DNA of 64,000 nucleotides from Dawidia cretensis (GTDB lineage: Bacteria > Bacteroidota > Bacteroidia > Cytophagales > Cyclobacteriaceae): the NCBI RefSeq assembly GCF_018598175.1, contig NZ_JAHESE010000001.1, positions 558,001-622,000 on the forward strand, read 5' to 3'. Both the position numbers and the translations under genes were made by a program. Of the stretch, positions 18,275 to 27,596 are shown one piece after another. The notes beneath the pieces are model-generated. The model had not been told where the DNA came from, did no database searches, and saw only the letters and a program-made list of their open reading frames with translations. Within the stretch, counting starts at the first letter, position 1, and each line of letters opens with the position of its first letter.

Positions 18275-19375
18275 ATGCGCGTACGAAACATATTGTTCTT
18301 CATGGTGCTACTGGCCATCGGCGCCTGTGTAGACCCGCTAAAGGTGCCTGACATTCCGGTGGCCGACGGCATCGTAGTGGATGGCGCCATTACCGACCAG
18401 CCGGGCCCGTATAGCGTAAAGATCTTTTCCACCCAGTCCCTGGATGGTGACCTCGACCGACAGACCTATATACGCGATGCCACCGTCCGCATCCAGGATG
18501 ATCACGGCAACGTCACTGCGCTGACGGAAAACGAAAAAGGAATATACGTTACCACCGAAGAATCGTTTCGCGGCACGGTAGGGTATACCTATCAACTTTT
18601 TATCAGCCTGTCGGATGGACGACAATACGAGTCATCGCCCGTGCTGTTGGAGCCTGCCGGTACCATTTCGAGAGTCTATTTTCAATTTCAAGAAAACGTT
18701 ATAAATGAAAACGTGCTGAGTTTGCCCCAAGATGCCTTTGCCATATTTATCGATGCCAGGGGTACAGAAGGCGTTTCCAACTTATTTCGTTGGCGCTGGA
18801 CGGGAACGTTTCACTACAAAACCTTTCCCGAGTTGCGCACCAAAGGCGATCGCGATGGAGTAATCCCAGATCCGCTTCCCTGTAGCGGATATGTATACGA
18901 CGGGGACCTCTACCAGGTAAAACCTTGCGAATGTTGTGACTGCTGGGCCCCGCAGTATAGCACCGATGCGTTTATCTCGGACAATGACTTTGCCGACGAA
19001 ATGACCTTCAACGCTGTACAAGTTGCGCAGATCCCGTTAGACAAGCGTCTCTTCTATGAGAAATATCATATTGCCATTGAGCAGCTCAGCCTGTCGGAAG
19101 ATGTATATGCCTTCTGGAAGCTCGTGCGCGCGCAGCAACAAGGCGGCACCGATATCTTTCAGCCCTCGGTGGTGAAGATAAAAGGCACGATCGAATGCAC
19201 GTCCAACCCAGCGGAGAAAGCTTACGGCATCTTTACCGCGTCGGCCGTCGTGAAGAGCGCCATCTTCATCACACCCAGCGACATTCCCAAACTATACCCC
19301 GCGATTGATACCCTGGTGGCTGACTGTCGAACCATTTATCCTGGCGCTACAACAACACGACCCCCCTTCTGGTAA
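18275..19375 (+). CDS. DUF4249 family lipoprotein
   Basis: 366 residues with a lipoprotein signal ending at Cys18 (LLAIGAC), so it should be anchored in the outer membrane. The sequence after it (DPLKVPDIPVADGIVVDGAITD, then a beta-rich YSVKIFSTQ...) is typical of DUF4249, a family that accompanies TonB-dependent receptors in Bacteroidota. It contains a cysteine-rich patch (PCECCDCW) near residue 220 that is unusual for the family and could bind metal or form disulfides. It starts 4 bases after the receptor stop and ends one base before the next start, so the three genes form a single operon. Its role is probably to partner with the receptor; the ligand is not known. Confidence 0.85.
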   Translation: MRVRNILFFMVLLAIGACVDPLKVPDIPVADGIVVDGAITDQPGPYSVKIFSTQSLDGDLDRQTYIRDATVRIQDDHGNVTALTENEKGIYVTTEESFRGTVGYTYQLFISLSDGRQYESSPVLLEPAGTISRVYFQFQENVINENVLSLPQDAFAIFIDARGTEGVSNLFRWRWTGTFHYKTFPELRTKGDRDGVIPDPLPCSGYVYDGDLYQVKPCECCDCWAPQYSTDAFISDNDFADEMTFNAVQVAQIPLDKRLFYEKYHIAIEQLSLSEDVYAFWKLVRAQQQGGTDIFQPSVVKIKGTIECTSNPAEKAYGIFTASAVVKSAIFITPSDIPKLYPAIDTLVADCRTIYPGATTTRPPFW

Positions 19376-19376
19376 T

Positions 19377-21746
19377 ATGCGAAAATTGATATTTAACATA
19401 GCGTTTGTTCTCCTGTTGCCCGTGGGTACAGTCCACGCGCAGGCGGATTTTGCTACGCGCCTAACAGACAGGTTGTCGACCTTTTATGCACGGCATATAC
19501 CCGTTAAGCTTCATTTGTTTTTTAATCAACCCGCCTACCACCCCGGGGACACAGCCTATTTTCACATTTCGTTTCTAACCGCAGAAGGATACAAAGGATT
19601 TTCCGGCCGGCAGATTATCGACGTTGCCCTGGTGGATGATAAGAACGTACCGGTGGTGCGGCAGCAGGTGCTGGTGCGCGATGGTTTTGGTTACAACCAG
19701 GTGGCCATACCGGCGTCGCTTGATCCCGGAAACTACACGGTAACGGCCTACAGCGATTGGATGAAAAATTACGACCCGGAGCTGATATACCATACATCCC
19801 TTTCTATATTATCTGGCAAAGAACTACTCGAGAAGCGTATATATTCCACAGCCTTTTACCCCGAAGGTGGCAACCTGATCCAACAGGTGAGCAACAAAGT
19901 GGTGATGATGGGCACACCGGGAGCAAAGTATAGTATTGTTACCGCCCAGGGGAAAGAAATCTTAACCTGCACCCCCGACAGTACCGGCCTGGGTGTTTTT
20001 TATCTGACACCGCAACCCGGTGAGCAATACTTCGCAACGGCAAACGGTGCATTACGAACAGCCCTGCCGACATCAACAGACACGGGCATAAATCTATTAC
20101 TGACTCCAGCCACAGCGGGTGGCTCGCTGCGAATCGTTCTGCAGGCCGGTACACAAACGCTTCGCGAAGCCGGTGACAAGGCGTATATCATCATCAGTGC
20201 GCACGGCACCGCATACTATAGTGCGGCAATTGCCTTTGGTGCAAACCGGACTGGTGTTGTATCCATCCCAACAGCAGGCCTGCCCGCGGGTGTAGCCCGG
20301 GCCACTGTATTCCGCGACGACGCCACGGTATTGGCCGAGCGGTTGTTCTTTGTAGAGGAGGCATCGCCGGTGCAGATCATGACGACGTTTGATCAGCAAA
20401 CGTACGGCACCCGCGAGAAAGTTACCATCAAGCTGCATGTGAACGATCCACAAGGTGGCAAGGCCAGGCTGCGCGTGCGCGTCTTTCAGAAGGATTTGTT
20501 CCCGCAGGCCTCTGCACATTTACCACGACACCCACTCCAGCTTTCGGGCGAGCTTCCGTACACAGCGTATCGTCGGTACGCCACCGCACCCGCGAACGTC
20601 TTTGACAATTTTCTGGTCACACAGCACGAACGACTGTTTTCCTGGCCGGAGGTATGGAACAACACCCGCGCAGAAGAAATACATAATTTTCGCACGGGCC
20701 TGTCTTTTTCCGGTCGCGCCTACCGCCGAAATTCCTCCGGGCCGTTGCCCGACTCCACGCACCTGACATTCTTTTTACAGGAAGATGTCATGACCTATGC
20801 CATTTATCCGCGTTCGGACGGAACGTTCAACTTCCCGTTGCTAAACGACTTCGTTGGTGATGATAAAGTATACTATCGGGCAGACCGGAAAGGCGTTATA
20901 CAAAAGGACATAGCCGTAGACTTCGGACAGAAAGATACCATACCCGCAATGACAACAGATGCCATCTATCGCGAAACCGCCGACCACGCTGCCTATGGCA
21001 CATTTGCCGAACAGCAAAAAGTCATCGAACAAGCCTATGGATTTGCAAAGCGAGCTCCAGTGCAACACTATGAAAAAGTAAACCCACATGCCTTCCTGGA
21101 AGAGGAAATTTTTAGCCCCGATGTAACAATCAACCTGCGCGACTACTTGCTCTTTCCGGATATGGAAGAGACGCTGCGCGAGATAATACCATTTGTGCAA
21201 CACCGCTGGCACGACAAACAACACGTTGTCAGAATGTATATTACGGACCTGGAAGTTATGGGTACAGAAGACCCGGTATATATGATCGACGGTGTGTTGA
21301 CCGATAATACAGACTACTTCATGTCGCTCAAGCCGGACGAAGTTGCTACCATCAAAGTAGTGTGTACATGGGAGAAGTTACGGACCTTTGGGCAGATCGG
21401 CAAAAACGGCATGGTGCTGGTCGAGACAACAATACCGGACAATGCACGAAATGTTCCTGTGCCCCGCAATATGGTAACCGTGAAAGGCATCACACCCACT
21501 GCCACGCTCCCACAAACTGTCAACCCAAAAGCCGACCGCCGGTACCCTCAAATAAAGGCAGCATTGTATTGGAATCCCGAGCTTACGACGAACGACATGG
21601 GTGACGCAACGATATCGTTTTATACACCTGACAACACCGGAACGTATAGTATTCAAATTGATGGAATCACGTATTCTGGAAAGCCTGTATTTGCATCGGA
21701 CACATTTTCGGTGGTGTTCCAGCCCGCGCTGGTGCAGCAACGTTAG
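19377..21746 (+). CDS. Large secreted beta-domain protein with MG2-like and plug-like segments
   Basis: I start it at ATG 19377 (789 residues), because this gives a clean signal peptide (MRKLIFNIAFVLLLPVGTVHAQ) immediately after the DUF4249 stop; an upstream in-frame ATG would overlap that gene. Residues ~35-140 (NQPAYHPGDTAYFHISFLT) resemble the MG2 beta-domain of alpha-2-macroglobulin-like proteins. Near residues 625-690, DPVYMIDGVLTDNTDYFMSL followed by GMVLVETT resembles the plug of a TonB receptor without a barrel. It ends with another beta-domain (YTPDNTGTYSIQIDGIT). Proteins of this layout follow receptor genes in other Bacteroidota but have no assigned function. Its stop interlocks tail-to-tail with the next gene. 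Confidence 0.75.
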   Translation: MRKLIFNIAFVLLLPVGTVHAQADFATRLTDRLSTFYARHIPVKLHLFFNQPAYHPGDTAYFHISFLTAEGYKGFSGRQIIDVALVDDKNVPVVRQQVLVRDGFGYNQVAIPASLDPGNYTVTAYSDWMKNYDPELIYHTSLSILSGKELLEKRIYSTAFYPEGGNLIQQVSNKVVMMGTPGAKYSIVTAQGKEILTCTPDSTGLGVFYLTPQPGEQYFATANGALRTALPTSTDTGINLLLTPATAGGSLRIVLQAGTQTLREAGDKAYIIISAHGTAYYSAAIAFGANRTGVVSIPTAGLPAGVARATVFRDDATVLAERLFFVEEASPVQIMTTFDQQTYGTREKVTIKLHVNDPQGGKARLRVRVFQKDLFPQASAHLPRHPLQLSGELPYTAYRRYATAPANVFDNFLVTQHERLFSWPEVWNNTRAEEIHNFRTGLSFSGRAYRRNSSGPLPDSTHLTFFLQEDVMTYAIYPRSDGTFNFPLLNDFVGDDKVYYRADRKGVIQKDIAVDFGQKDTIPAMTTDAIYRETADHAAYGTFAEQQKVIEQAYGFAKRAPVQHYEKVNPHAFLEEEIFSPDVTINLRDYLLFPDMEETLREIIPFVQHRWHDKQHVVRMYITDLEVMGTEDPVYMIDGVLTDNTDYFMSLKPDEVATIKVVCTWEKLRTFGQIGKNGMVLVETTIPDNARNVPVPRNMVTVKGITPTATLPQTVNPKADRRYPQIKAALYWNPELTTNDMGDATISFYTPDNTGTYSIQIDGITYSGKPVFASDTFSVVFQPALVQQR

Positions 21747-22315
21747 AACACCGTTACACCGGCGGGTGTAACAATTTGAGTCAACGGTTGGTCAAAGGCA
21801 TTGGTATCATCGATGGCCACTGGCTCGGCAAACAACGACAGCCCGACGCGCTGGCATGAAGGCTTACACAGCGGCAGGAACCGATCATAAAAACCTTTAC
21901 CGTACCCCACACGGTTGCCGTATACATCAAAGGCCAGCAGCGGGACCAACACCATATCAATCTTTTCAGGCTCGGTGGGGACACCTTGTTTGGGCTCCAG
22001 AATGCCCCAGGCGTTGGTCTGTAGCTGGTGCATACCCTCAAAAAAAATATTCTCCAGTTGCCCAGTCTGCGGTTGTACGCGTGGCAACGATAGCCGGATA
22101 TGTGGAAACTCCCGCCGGATCCGATCGATGATCAACCAGGTGTTCGGCTCTCTGAATTTTTCAATCGGAACAAAGCTATGCAGTACGCGTACAAAGGAGA
22201 GATCGACAAACGCAAAGAAGTATTCACACAAAAGATGATTGAGGTGGAAATATTCCGCCTCGGACATTGTCGCCCGTTTTTCCGTATAAAGCTTGCGTAG
22301 TTCGGCCTTGGTCAT
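21743..22315 (-). CDS. 5-formyltetrahydrofolate cyclo-ligase
   Basis: 190 residues, the normal size for this enzyme, which uses ATP to convert 5-formyl-THF to 5,10-methenyl-THF. The family motif GYGKGFYDRFL lies at residues 137-147, and the N-terminal KAELRKLYTEKRATMS segment matches the nucleotide-binding start of the family. It overlaps the bshC stop by ATGA on the same strand and shares four bases (TTAG) with the convergent secreted protein gene. In E. coli the gene is called ygfA or fau; I leave the symbol blank because names vary. Confidence 0.93.
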   Translation of the reverse strand: MTKAELRKLYTEKRATMSEAEYFHLNHLLCEYFFAFVDLSFVRVLHSFVPIEKFREPNTWLIIDRIRREFPHIRLSLPRVQPQTGQLENIFFEGMHQLQTNAWGILEPKQGVPTEPEKIDMVLVPLLAFDVYGNRVGYGKGFYDRFLPLCKPSCQRVGLSLFAEPVAIDDTNAFDQPLTQIVTPAGVTVF

Positions 22316-23898
22316 GCGGGGTTCGCCAGCGGTTCCTCGTACGCAAAGATATAGAATTGGAAATCGAATGGATCAAAATGCTGCAGCAGGCGCTGGATGA
22401 ACTGCGGGTCCTGCTGGTAGAAGTTGAGGAAGTTGTCGGTGCGCTCCTGTAAGTTCCCGTTCGGAAATAATAAATCTTTTACCGCCTCGATCTGTCGCAA
22501 GGTGTCACTGTGCAGACGTTTCTCCGCGCGGACCAACTTGTGCTCGATCTTCTCCAGGCTGTTCAGCGCACGCTTTCCTTCCGCCGCCACATAGGCAGCG
22601 AGGGTAGTATCAATCTCATGGGCGCGTTCGCGCAGAACCTCGAACAACGCCTGAACGTCCGTGCGTTCTTTCCCTACCGTGAGATTACGCGGCGAATGCT
22701 GCAACACCCAATGATTGTAGATATAGTTCTTGTCCTCAAAGAAATCACGAATGTGAAGCTCTGTCCGCAGGAACTTACGATGCGCGGCATGCTCCAGGAC
22801 CAACGCAAAGTTGCGCGGCATGAGAATCGGGAAAGGCACCTGGAAGTGTTTGAACACACCGCCAAGCTGCAACCAGTATTCCACTTCCGAAGGCCCACCC
22901 GCATACGCCAGGTTCGGTAGGATCATCTCCTGGTACAGTGGACGCAGGATGACGTTGGGACTGAACTTCTCAGGGTGCTTGTCGATGAGTTCGCGGAGCG
23001 CCTCGGCGGTAAAGGATATATCGGTATCGACCACCTGAAATTGATCACCCACTTTTTCGATCCGCGCGCGCAGGCCATCGCCCAGGTAAAAGAAATTAAT
23101 GTCACGACCGTTTACAGCAGGCTTGTAGCCTTTTGCTTCCAATGCCTGCGTGGTTTGATCAACGTGTTTCTTGGCGACGTTGTCAAAAATATCTTGTTGG
23201 ATCACGTCGCGGAAACCCGCTTTAAAAGCCGTCTCATCAGCGTCGATCACCACCAACCCTTCGGCGCCGAATAACGCATTGACATAATGCCGCACCGCAC
23301 CGCTTAAGGTCTTGTTTTTCGTATAAGCTTCTCGGAACATCTGAATGTCGCCGGGAACTTCGCGCAGCAGCCCCGCCATGTCCTTTGTCGAGAACCGGCC
23401 GACAGCTCCTCGTTGGGGAGTCTCCCAGGTATATTTTTTATTATATAACCGGAAATATTTGATCTCGTCGTAATCGTGATCTTCCGAGGCCATCCAATAG
23501 ACCGGCACAAAGGTGTAGTCCGGATATTTTTCCTTTAGCTGACGACAGGTGTTGACGACCGTTACGATCTTATAAATGAAGTATAGCGGCCCCGTGAAAA
23601 TGTTCAGCTGATGGCCGGTGGTCACGGTAAAGGTCGTATCGTTGGTCAGGGCCTTGATGTTACCCTGTACGGCCTCGGGTGTCGTTACGTCTTTGTACTG
23701 TCGCTGCAGAACCTCGACGAGTGTCGTGCGGCGGTCGGGGGTAAAGGCGGCTTGCTTGTCGGTTATCTGCCGCTTGAATTCGCCTGACGTCGGAAAGCGA
23801 TTATAGAAAGGACGCAGCGATTCTTTTTGCTGAATGTAATCGAGAAAAAAGGGATGGAATGCATGGGTGTCAGCAAAGGGAATTTTCTCAAGCTGCAT
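22312..23898 (-). CDS. bshC: Bacillithiol biosynthesis cysteine-adding enzyme BshC
   Basis: 528 residues, full length. BshC adds cysteine to glucosaminyl-malate in the last step of bacillithiol synthesis, so this organism probably uses bacillithiol as its low-molecular-weight thiol. Recognisable segments are TTGHQLNIFTGPLYFIYKI and PVYWMASEDHDYDEI (a Rossmann-like core) and the C-terminal coiled region with AEKRLHSDTLRQIEAVKDLLFPNGNLQER. It overlaps the folate cyclo-ligase start by four bases. BshA and BshB are not in the window. Confidence 0.95.
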   Translation of the reverse strand: MQLEKIPFADTHAFHPFFLDYIQQKESLRPFYNRFPTSGEFKRQITDKQAAFTPDRRTTLVEVLQRQYKDVTTPEAVQGNIKALTNDTTFTVTTGHQLNIFTGPLYFIYKIVTVVNTCRQLKEKYPDYTFVPVYWMASEDHDYDEIKYFRLYNKKYTWETPQRGAVGRFSTKDMAGLLREVPGDIQMFREAYTKNKTLSGAVRHYVNALFGAEGLVVIDADETAFKAGFRDVIQQDIFDNVAKKHVDQTTQALEAKGYKPAVNGRDINFFYLGDGLRARIEKVGDQFQVVDTDISFTAEALRELIDKHPEKFSPNVILRPLYQEMILPNLAYAGGPSEVEYWLQLGGVFKHFQVPFPILMPRNFALVLEHAAHRKFLRTELHIRDFFEDKNYIYNHWVLQHSPRNLTVGKERTDVQALFEVLRERAHEIDTTLAAYVAAEGKRALNSLEKIEHKLVRAEKRLHSDTLRQIEAVKDLLFPNGNLQERTDNFLNFYQQDPQFIQRLLQHFDPFDFQFYIFAYEEPLANPA

Positions 23899-24045
23899 AA
23901 AAAAGTGCGGAGGTTGGTGGACTCAGAAACTACACCCCGAATAACGGGAATTAATGGTATTATGTTTGAAAGAATTCTATCACCGGAGAAGCGCAGCCCG
24001 CCTTTGGACAATAAAATTTGTTAATGATCTGTTAAAGCCCCTGCG

Positions 24046-25359
24046 TTACAACACGACCTCACCCGTCAGGTCGAACTCCGTGGCAGATTTGATTTTTACG
24101 TTGGCAAAATCACCGACACGAAGATAGTTGTCGGGACTCTGGATGATAACCTCGTTATCTACTTCCGGTGAGTCAAACTCCGTCCGGCCGATAAATGTGC
24201 CGCCTTCTTTCCGGTCGATCAGCACCTGGAGGGTTTTACCAACCCGTTGCTGGTTCAACGACAGCGATATGCCTTGTTGCAGCTCCATGATCTCGTCTAC
24301 CCGTTCTTGCTTCACATCCGTGGGTACATCGTCGGGCAGGGAGTGGGCGTGCGTATTCTCTTCGTGCGAGTAGGCAAATACACCCAGGCGATCAAATCGC
24401 GACCGCTCAATAAAACGCAGCATTTCTTCGTGCTCGGCTTGTGTTTCTCCCGGGTGGCCGGAGATCATGGTAGTGCGAATAGCAATGCCGGGCACACGCT
24501 CGCGAATGGTCTCGAGCAATTGCTCGGTCTTTTCGCGTGTTGTACCACGCCGCATGATCTGCAGCATCTTCGACGAGCCGTGCTGCAGGGGAATGTCGAG
24601 GTACTTGCAGATGTTCGGCCGCTCCGCCATGACGTCAAGGGCATCCATCGGAAAGCCTGCGGGAAATGCATAGTGCAGACGGATCCAGTCAATTCCTTCT
24701 ACATCCGACAGTCGCTGCATCAGCTCTGCCAGGTTGCGTTTTTTATACAGGTCGAGACCGTAATAAGTCGAGTCTTGCGCAATGAGCAACAGTTCTTTGG
24801 TGCCGTTCTTGGCCAGGTTTTTGGCCTCGAGGACCAACTCCTCCATCGGGCGCGAGATATGGCCGCCGCGCATCAGAGGAATGGCGCAAAATGAGCAGGG
24901 ACGATCGCAGCCCTCGGATATTTTTAAATAAGCATAATGGCTGGGGTTTGTCAAAATACGCTCGCCCACCAGTTCGGTCTTATAATTGGCTTTGAAGACT
25001 TTCAACAACCGTGACAGGTCGCGGGTACCGAACCACGCATCAACATCGGGGATCTCTTTTTCCAGGTCGTCTTTGTAGCGTTCGGAAAGACAGCCGGTGA
25101 CGTACACTTTGTCGACAATGCCCTCTTCCTTTGCATCCACATACCGCAGAATGGTATCGATGGACTCCTGCTTGGCATTATCGATAAATCCACAGGTATT
25201 GATCACCACCACGCTGGCATCGTCGTCGTTCGACTCGTGTACAGCGTTGATGCCGTTGCCGCGAAGCTGGGTGAGCAGCACCTCCGAATCCACCAGGTTC
25301 TTGGAGCAACCCAGTGTCACAATGTTGACTTTCGTCTTTTTATTTCCCTTTGTCTTCAT
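24046..25359 (-). CDS. rimO: Ribosomal protein S12 methylthiotransferase RimO
   Basis: I start at ATG 25359 (437 residues; MKTKGNKKTK), which puts the first cluster cysteine at the usual distance; a longer upstream frame adds 24 unlikely residues. The N-terminal MTTase domain has C18, C56 and C90, and the radical-SAM cluster is C151-x3-C155-x2-C158 (CDRPCSFC). A TRAM domain closes the protein. RimO methylthiolates an aspartate of ribosomal protein S12. Tandem TATTTTTG -7-like boxes lie about 60 bases upstream. Confidence 0.96.
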   Translation of the reverse strand: MKTKGNKKTKVNIVTLGCSKNLVDSEVLLTQLRGNGINAVHESNDDDASVVVINTCGFIDNAKQESIDTILRYVDAKEEGIVDKVYVTGCLSERYKDDLEKEIPDVDAWFGTRDLSRLLKVFKANYKTELVGERILTNPSHYAYLKISEGCDRPCSFCAIPLMRGGHISRPMEELVLEAKNLAKNGTKELLLIAQDSTYYGLDLYKKRNLAELMQRLSDVEGIDWIRLHYAFPAGFPMDALDVMAERPNICKYLDIPLQHGSSKMLQIMRRGTTREKTEQLLETIRERVPGIAIRTTMISGHPGETQAEHEEMLRFIERSRFDRLGVFAYSHEENTHAHSLPDDVPTDVKQERVDEIMELQQGISLSLNQQRVGKTLQVLIDRKEGGTFIGRTEFDSPEVDNEVIIQSPDNYLRVGDFANVKIKSATEFDLTGEVVL

Positions 25360-25420
25360 GTCTCTTGGCAGATTTGAAGGCCGGCCCGATGAAACAGCCA
25401 CCCCCATGCCTTTCCGGCGG

Positions 25421-25436
25421 CAAAAATACAAAAATA
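25421..25436 (-). promoter_or_regulatory. Tandem -7-like elements upstream of rimO
   Basis: On the minus strand TATTTTTG occurs twice in a row, each an exact TAnnTTTG. No TTTG sits at the -33 spacing, so this is a weak candidate. Confidence 0.3.
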
Positions 25437-25449
25437 AACGGGCACGGAA

Positions 25450-25479
25450 TTTGGGCTTCCGGGTGTTAAAGTATCTTTA
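25450..25479 (+). promoter_or_regulatory. Promoter of the DUF6452-DUF6048 pair
   Basis: TTTG (25450-25453), an 18-base spacer and TATCTTTA (25472-25479) resemble the phylum consensus with one mismatch. The start codon lies 17 bases after the -7 box. Confidence 0.45.
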
Positions 25480-25496
25480 CAGCCTCAAACCAAACC

Positions 25497-26813
25497 ATGA
25501 AAAAGTCGTCCTGGTTCATTTTTTTCCTGATTTTGGCCGTTTCTTGTCTCGACGATCCCGACTGTTTTCGTCTAAATAATAATGTGGTCGGATTTGCTTT
25601 TCGGGTAATCGGTTCCAACCGCGCCGACACCGTTCGACTGGTAATGGTAAACGTCAGCGGTACGGACAATTATGTTCCCGACACGGTCACCTCCAGCGTA
25701 TACGTCCCAATCAATTTCACCACGGATTCCACAAACGTCATATTTACATACCAGGATGGCAGCACCCGCTATCTGGACCTGCGATATAATCTTAAGACGC
25801 AGTTTATTTCCGAGGATTGTGGCGCGCGGTATGAAGTGTCGGACCTCCGGGCGCGGGGTACGGACATAGACTCAGTACGCGTAATCAGCAGCGCGCCCAA
25901 CAAGGCCGCCGGCGCGATCAACATCGAGCTCCTGCGATGCCCCAACCCGCGATACGTGGGGGTGGCCTTCTACGATATGTCAGCATCCACCAACAACACC
26001 GTTGCCTTTAACATTAGGGCGGGTTCACTGGCGGTAGACAGCATCATCGCCGATTACAATGGTGAGGTACTTTACCCACAAGCAAGCCGCACGCTTTTTT
26101 ACTTACCGGTAGACCCAAATTCAGGCGAAACAACCTTTAGCTTCTATACGCGCGGCGGAAACCCGACCATCCCACAAAAACTACGGGTGACCTATACGAC
26201 ACGCCTACAGAACTCTTTCCCCGACCTGTGTCCTGAAATACGCCGTGTCGAGAATCTGGATGTGGCGACATTAGATGCGGGCCTGGCAGTAGCCGACAGC
26301 CTTGGCATTGACGAAGACAACGAGTTCCTGGATTATCTGACCGACCCGCCGTCGAGCAATATCCGGTTATTTCGGTGTCCGCAAACAAACCTCGCAAAGC
26401 TCGTCTTCCGCCAGCGAACGGCACCGAACGTGACCACGACGAAAGACGATACGATCGCCGTCAAAAAGATTACATCGGACTATGCTCCCGACAGGATCTA
26501 CGCTGCCAACAGGGATCTTACCAGTGTTACATTGCCCGTGAACCCGGACAGCGACGAAACGATATTTTATATCGAGTATGCTGACAGCAACATACCGACG
26601 GATACGGTACATATCCGCTACACCCGTACGACAAGCGCCAGCGGAATACGGAATTGTGGCACTATAACCGCGTATACCGAACTGGCGGAAGTGGGGGATG
26701 ATGAGAATACGAATAATATCATCGTCGCGCCAACGAGTAACACGAACTCGGGTTCTTTACATAATCCCCCCACGCATACTAACATTCAGGTTATCCATGA
26801 GGCTGATCAGTAG
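25497..26813 (+). CDS. DUF6452 family lipoprotein, enlarged by internal repeats
   Basis: 438 residues with a lipoprotein signal ending at a cysteine in LAVSC (residue 17). DUF6452 proteins are usually much shorter; here three successive beta-rich units each contain a CP or CG, a stretch like LPVDPNSGETTFSF or LPVNPDSDETIFYI, and a VTYTTR/IRYTRT ending, so the family domain appears to be repeated about three times. DUF6452 lipoproteins commonly precede a DUF6048 gene, as here. Function is unknown. The last 17 bases overlap the next gene's start. The repeat reading is from sequence; the family name is from recognition. Confidence 0.75.
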   Translation: MKKSSWFIFFLILAVSCLDDPDCFRLNNNVVGFAFRVIGSNRADTVRLVMVNVSGTDNYVPDTVTSSVYVPINFTTDSTNVIFTYQDGSTRYLDLRYNLKTQFISEDCGARYEVSDLRARGTDIDSVRVISSAPNKAAGAINIELLRCPNPRYVGVAFYDMSASTNNTVAFNIRAGSLAVDSIIADYNGEVLYPQASRTLFYLPVDPNSGETTFSFYTRGGNPTIPQKLRVTYTTRLQNSFPDLCPEIRRVENLDVATLDAGLAVADSLGIDEDNEFLDYLTDPPSSNIRLFRCPQTNLAKLVFRQRTAPNVTTTKDDTIAVKKITSDYAPDRIYAANRDLTSVTLPVNPDSDETIFYIEYADSNIPTDTVHIRYTRTTSASGIRNCGTITAYTELAEVGDDENTNNIIVAPTSNTNSGSLHNPPTHTNIQVIHEADQ

Positions 26814-27585
26814 CATAGCGTTTGTTTTGGTTACCACCGTCGCCCTGGCGCAGCATGCTGCTCCGCGACAGCCGGCCGCGCCCAAAAAAGACAAAGCCGC
26901 GGTGGCTACAGCTACCCCCGAGAAGGATACTGTTAAGGTAAAGAAAGACCCGCGACGGTTCATTCCTACCGGTGTACGCTTTGGCACCGACGGTCTGACG
27001 ATCGCCCGCAATTTTTACGACAATACTTTTTCAGGGTGGGAGGTAGATGCTGATGTAGATTTTGACCGGTACTTCCTGGCGCTGGAATACGGCACGTGGT
27101 CTCGTAGCTTCGATGGCAGTGGCAACGTATATGACAATGACGGCCGCTATTTCCGGGCAGGTATAGATGTGAACTTCCTCACAAAGGATCCCGAGAAAAA
27201 CATGTTCTTTTTCGGCCTGCGCTACGGACGCTCGACGTTTTCAGAACATCTATTTACGAATGCTGAAGACCCGGACTTTGGCACCATTAACAAACCCTAT
27301 CACAACACAAACATTGGCGGCCACTGGTATGAGTTGACTACAGGGCTTCGTGTAAAGATGATCGGAAATTTCTGGATGGGCTATACCGCTCGTTTTAAGT
27401 TCGGTCTCAAAACCAATGAGACGGGCGAGATGATCCCCAGTGATGTGCCGGGCTTTGGCCGCACCGACAAACCGTCCACCTGGGGTTTCAACTATATGCT
27501 GTTGTTTAGGATCCCCCTGGGCAAAGCCAAAGTGCCTACAGCAGCAGCGCCGACGACAGAGACAGAAAGTACGAAAGAGAAATAG
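26797..27585 (+). CDS. DUF6048 family outer-membrane-type protein
   Basis: I start it at ATG 26797 (262 residues), where a signal peptide (MRLISSIAFVLVTTVALAQ) begins; an upstream ATG would add 33 residues with no signal character. After a lysine/proline/alanine-rich linker comes a beta-rich region with alternating hydrophobic residues (IPTGVRFGTDGLTIARNFYD...), ending in WGFNYMLLFRIPL, consistent with a small outer-membrane beta-barrel. It overlaps the DUF6452 gene by 17 bases and is clearly its operon partner. Family function is unknown. Confidence 0.8.
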   Translation: MRLISSIAFVLVTTVALAQHAAPRQPAAPKKDKAAVATATPEKDTVKVKKDPRRFIPTGVRFGTDGLTIARNFYDNTFSGWEVDADVDFDRYFLALEYGTWSRSFDGSGNVYDNDGRYFRAGIDVNFLTKDPEKNMFFFGLRYGRSTFSEHLFTNAEDPDFGTINKPYHNTNIGGHWYELTTGLRVKMIGNFWMGYTARFKFGLKTNETGEMIPSDVPGFGRTDKPSTWGFNYMLLFRIPLGKAKVPTAAAPTTETESTKEK

Positions 27586-27596
27586 CGTAGGAGTGC

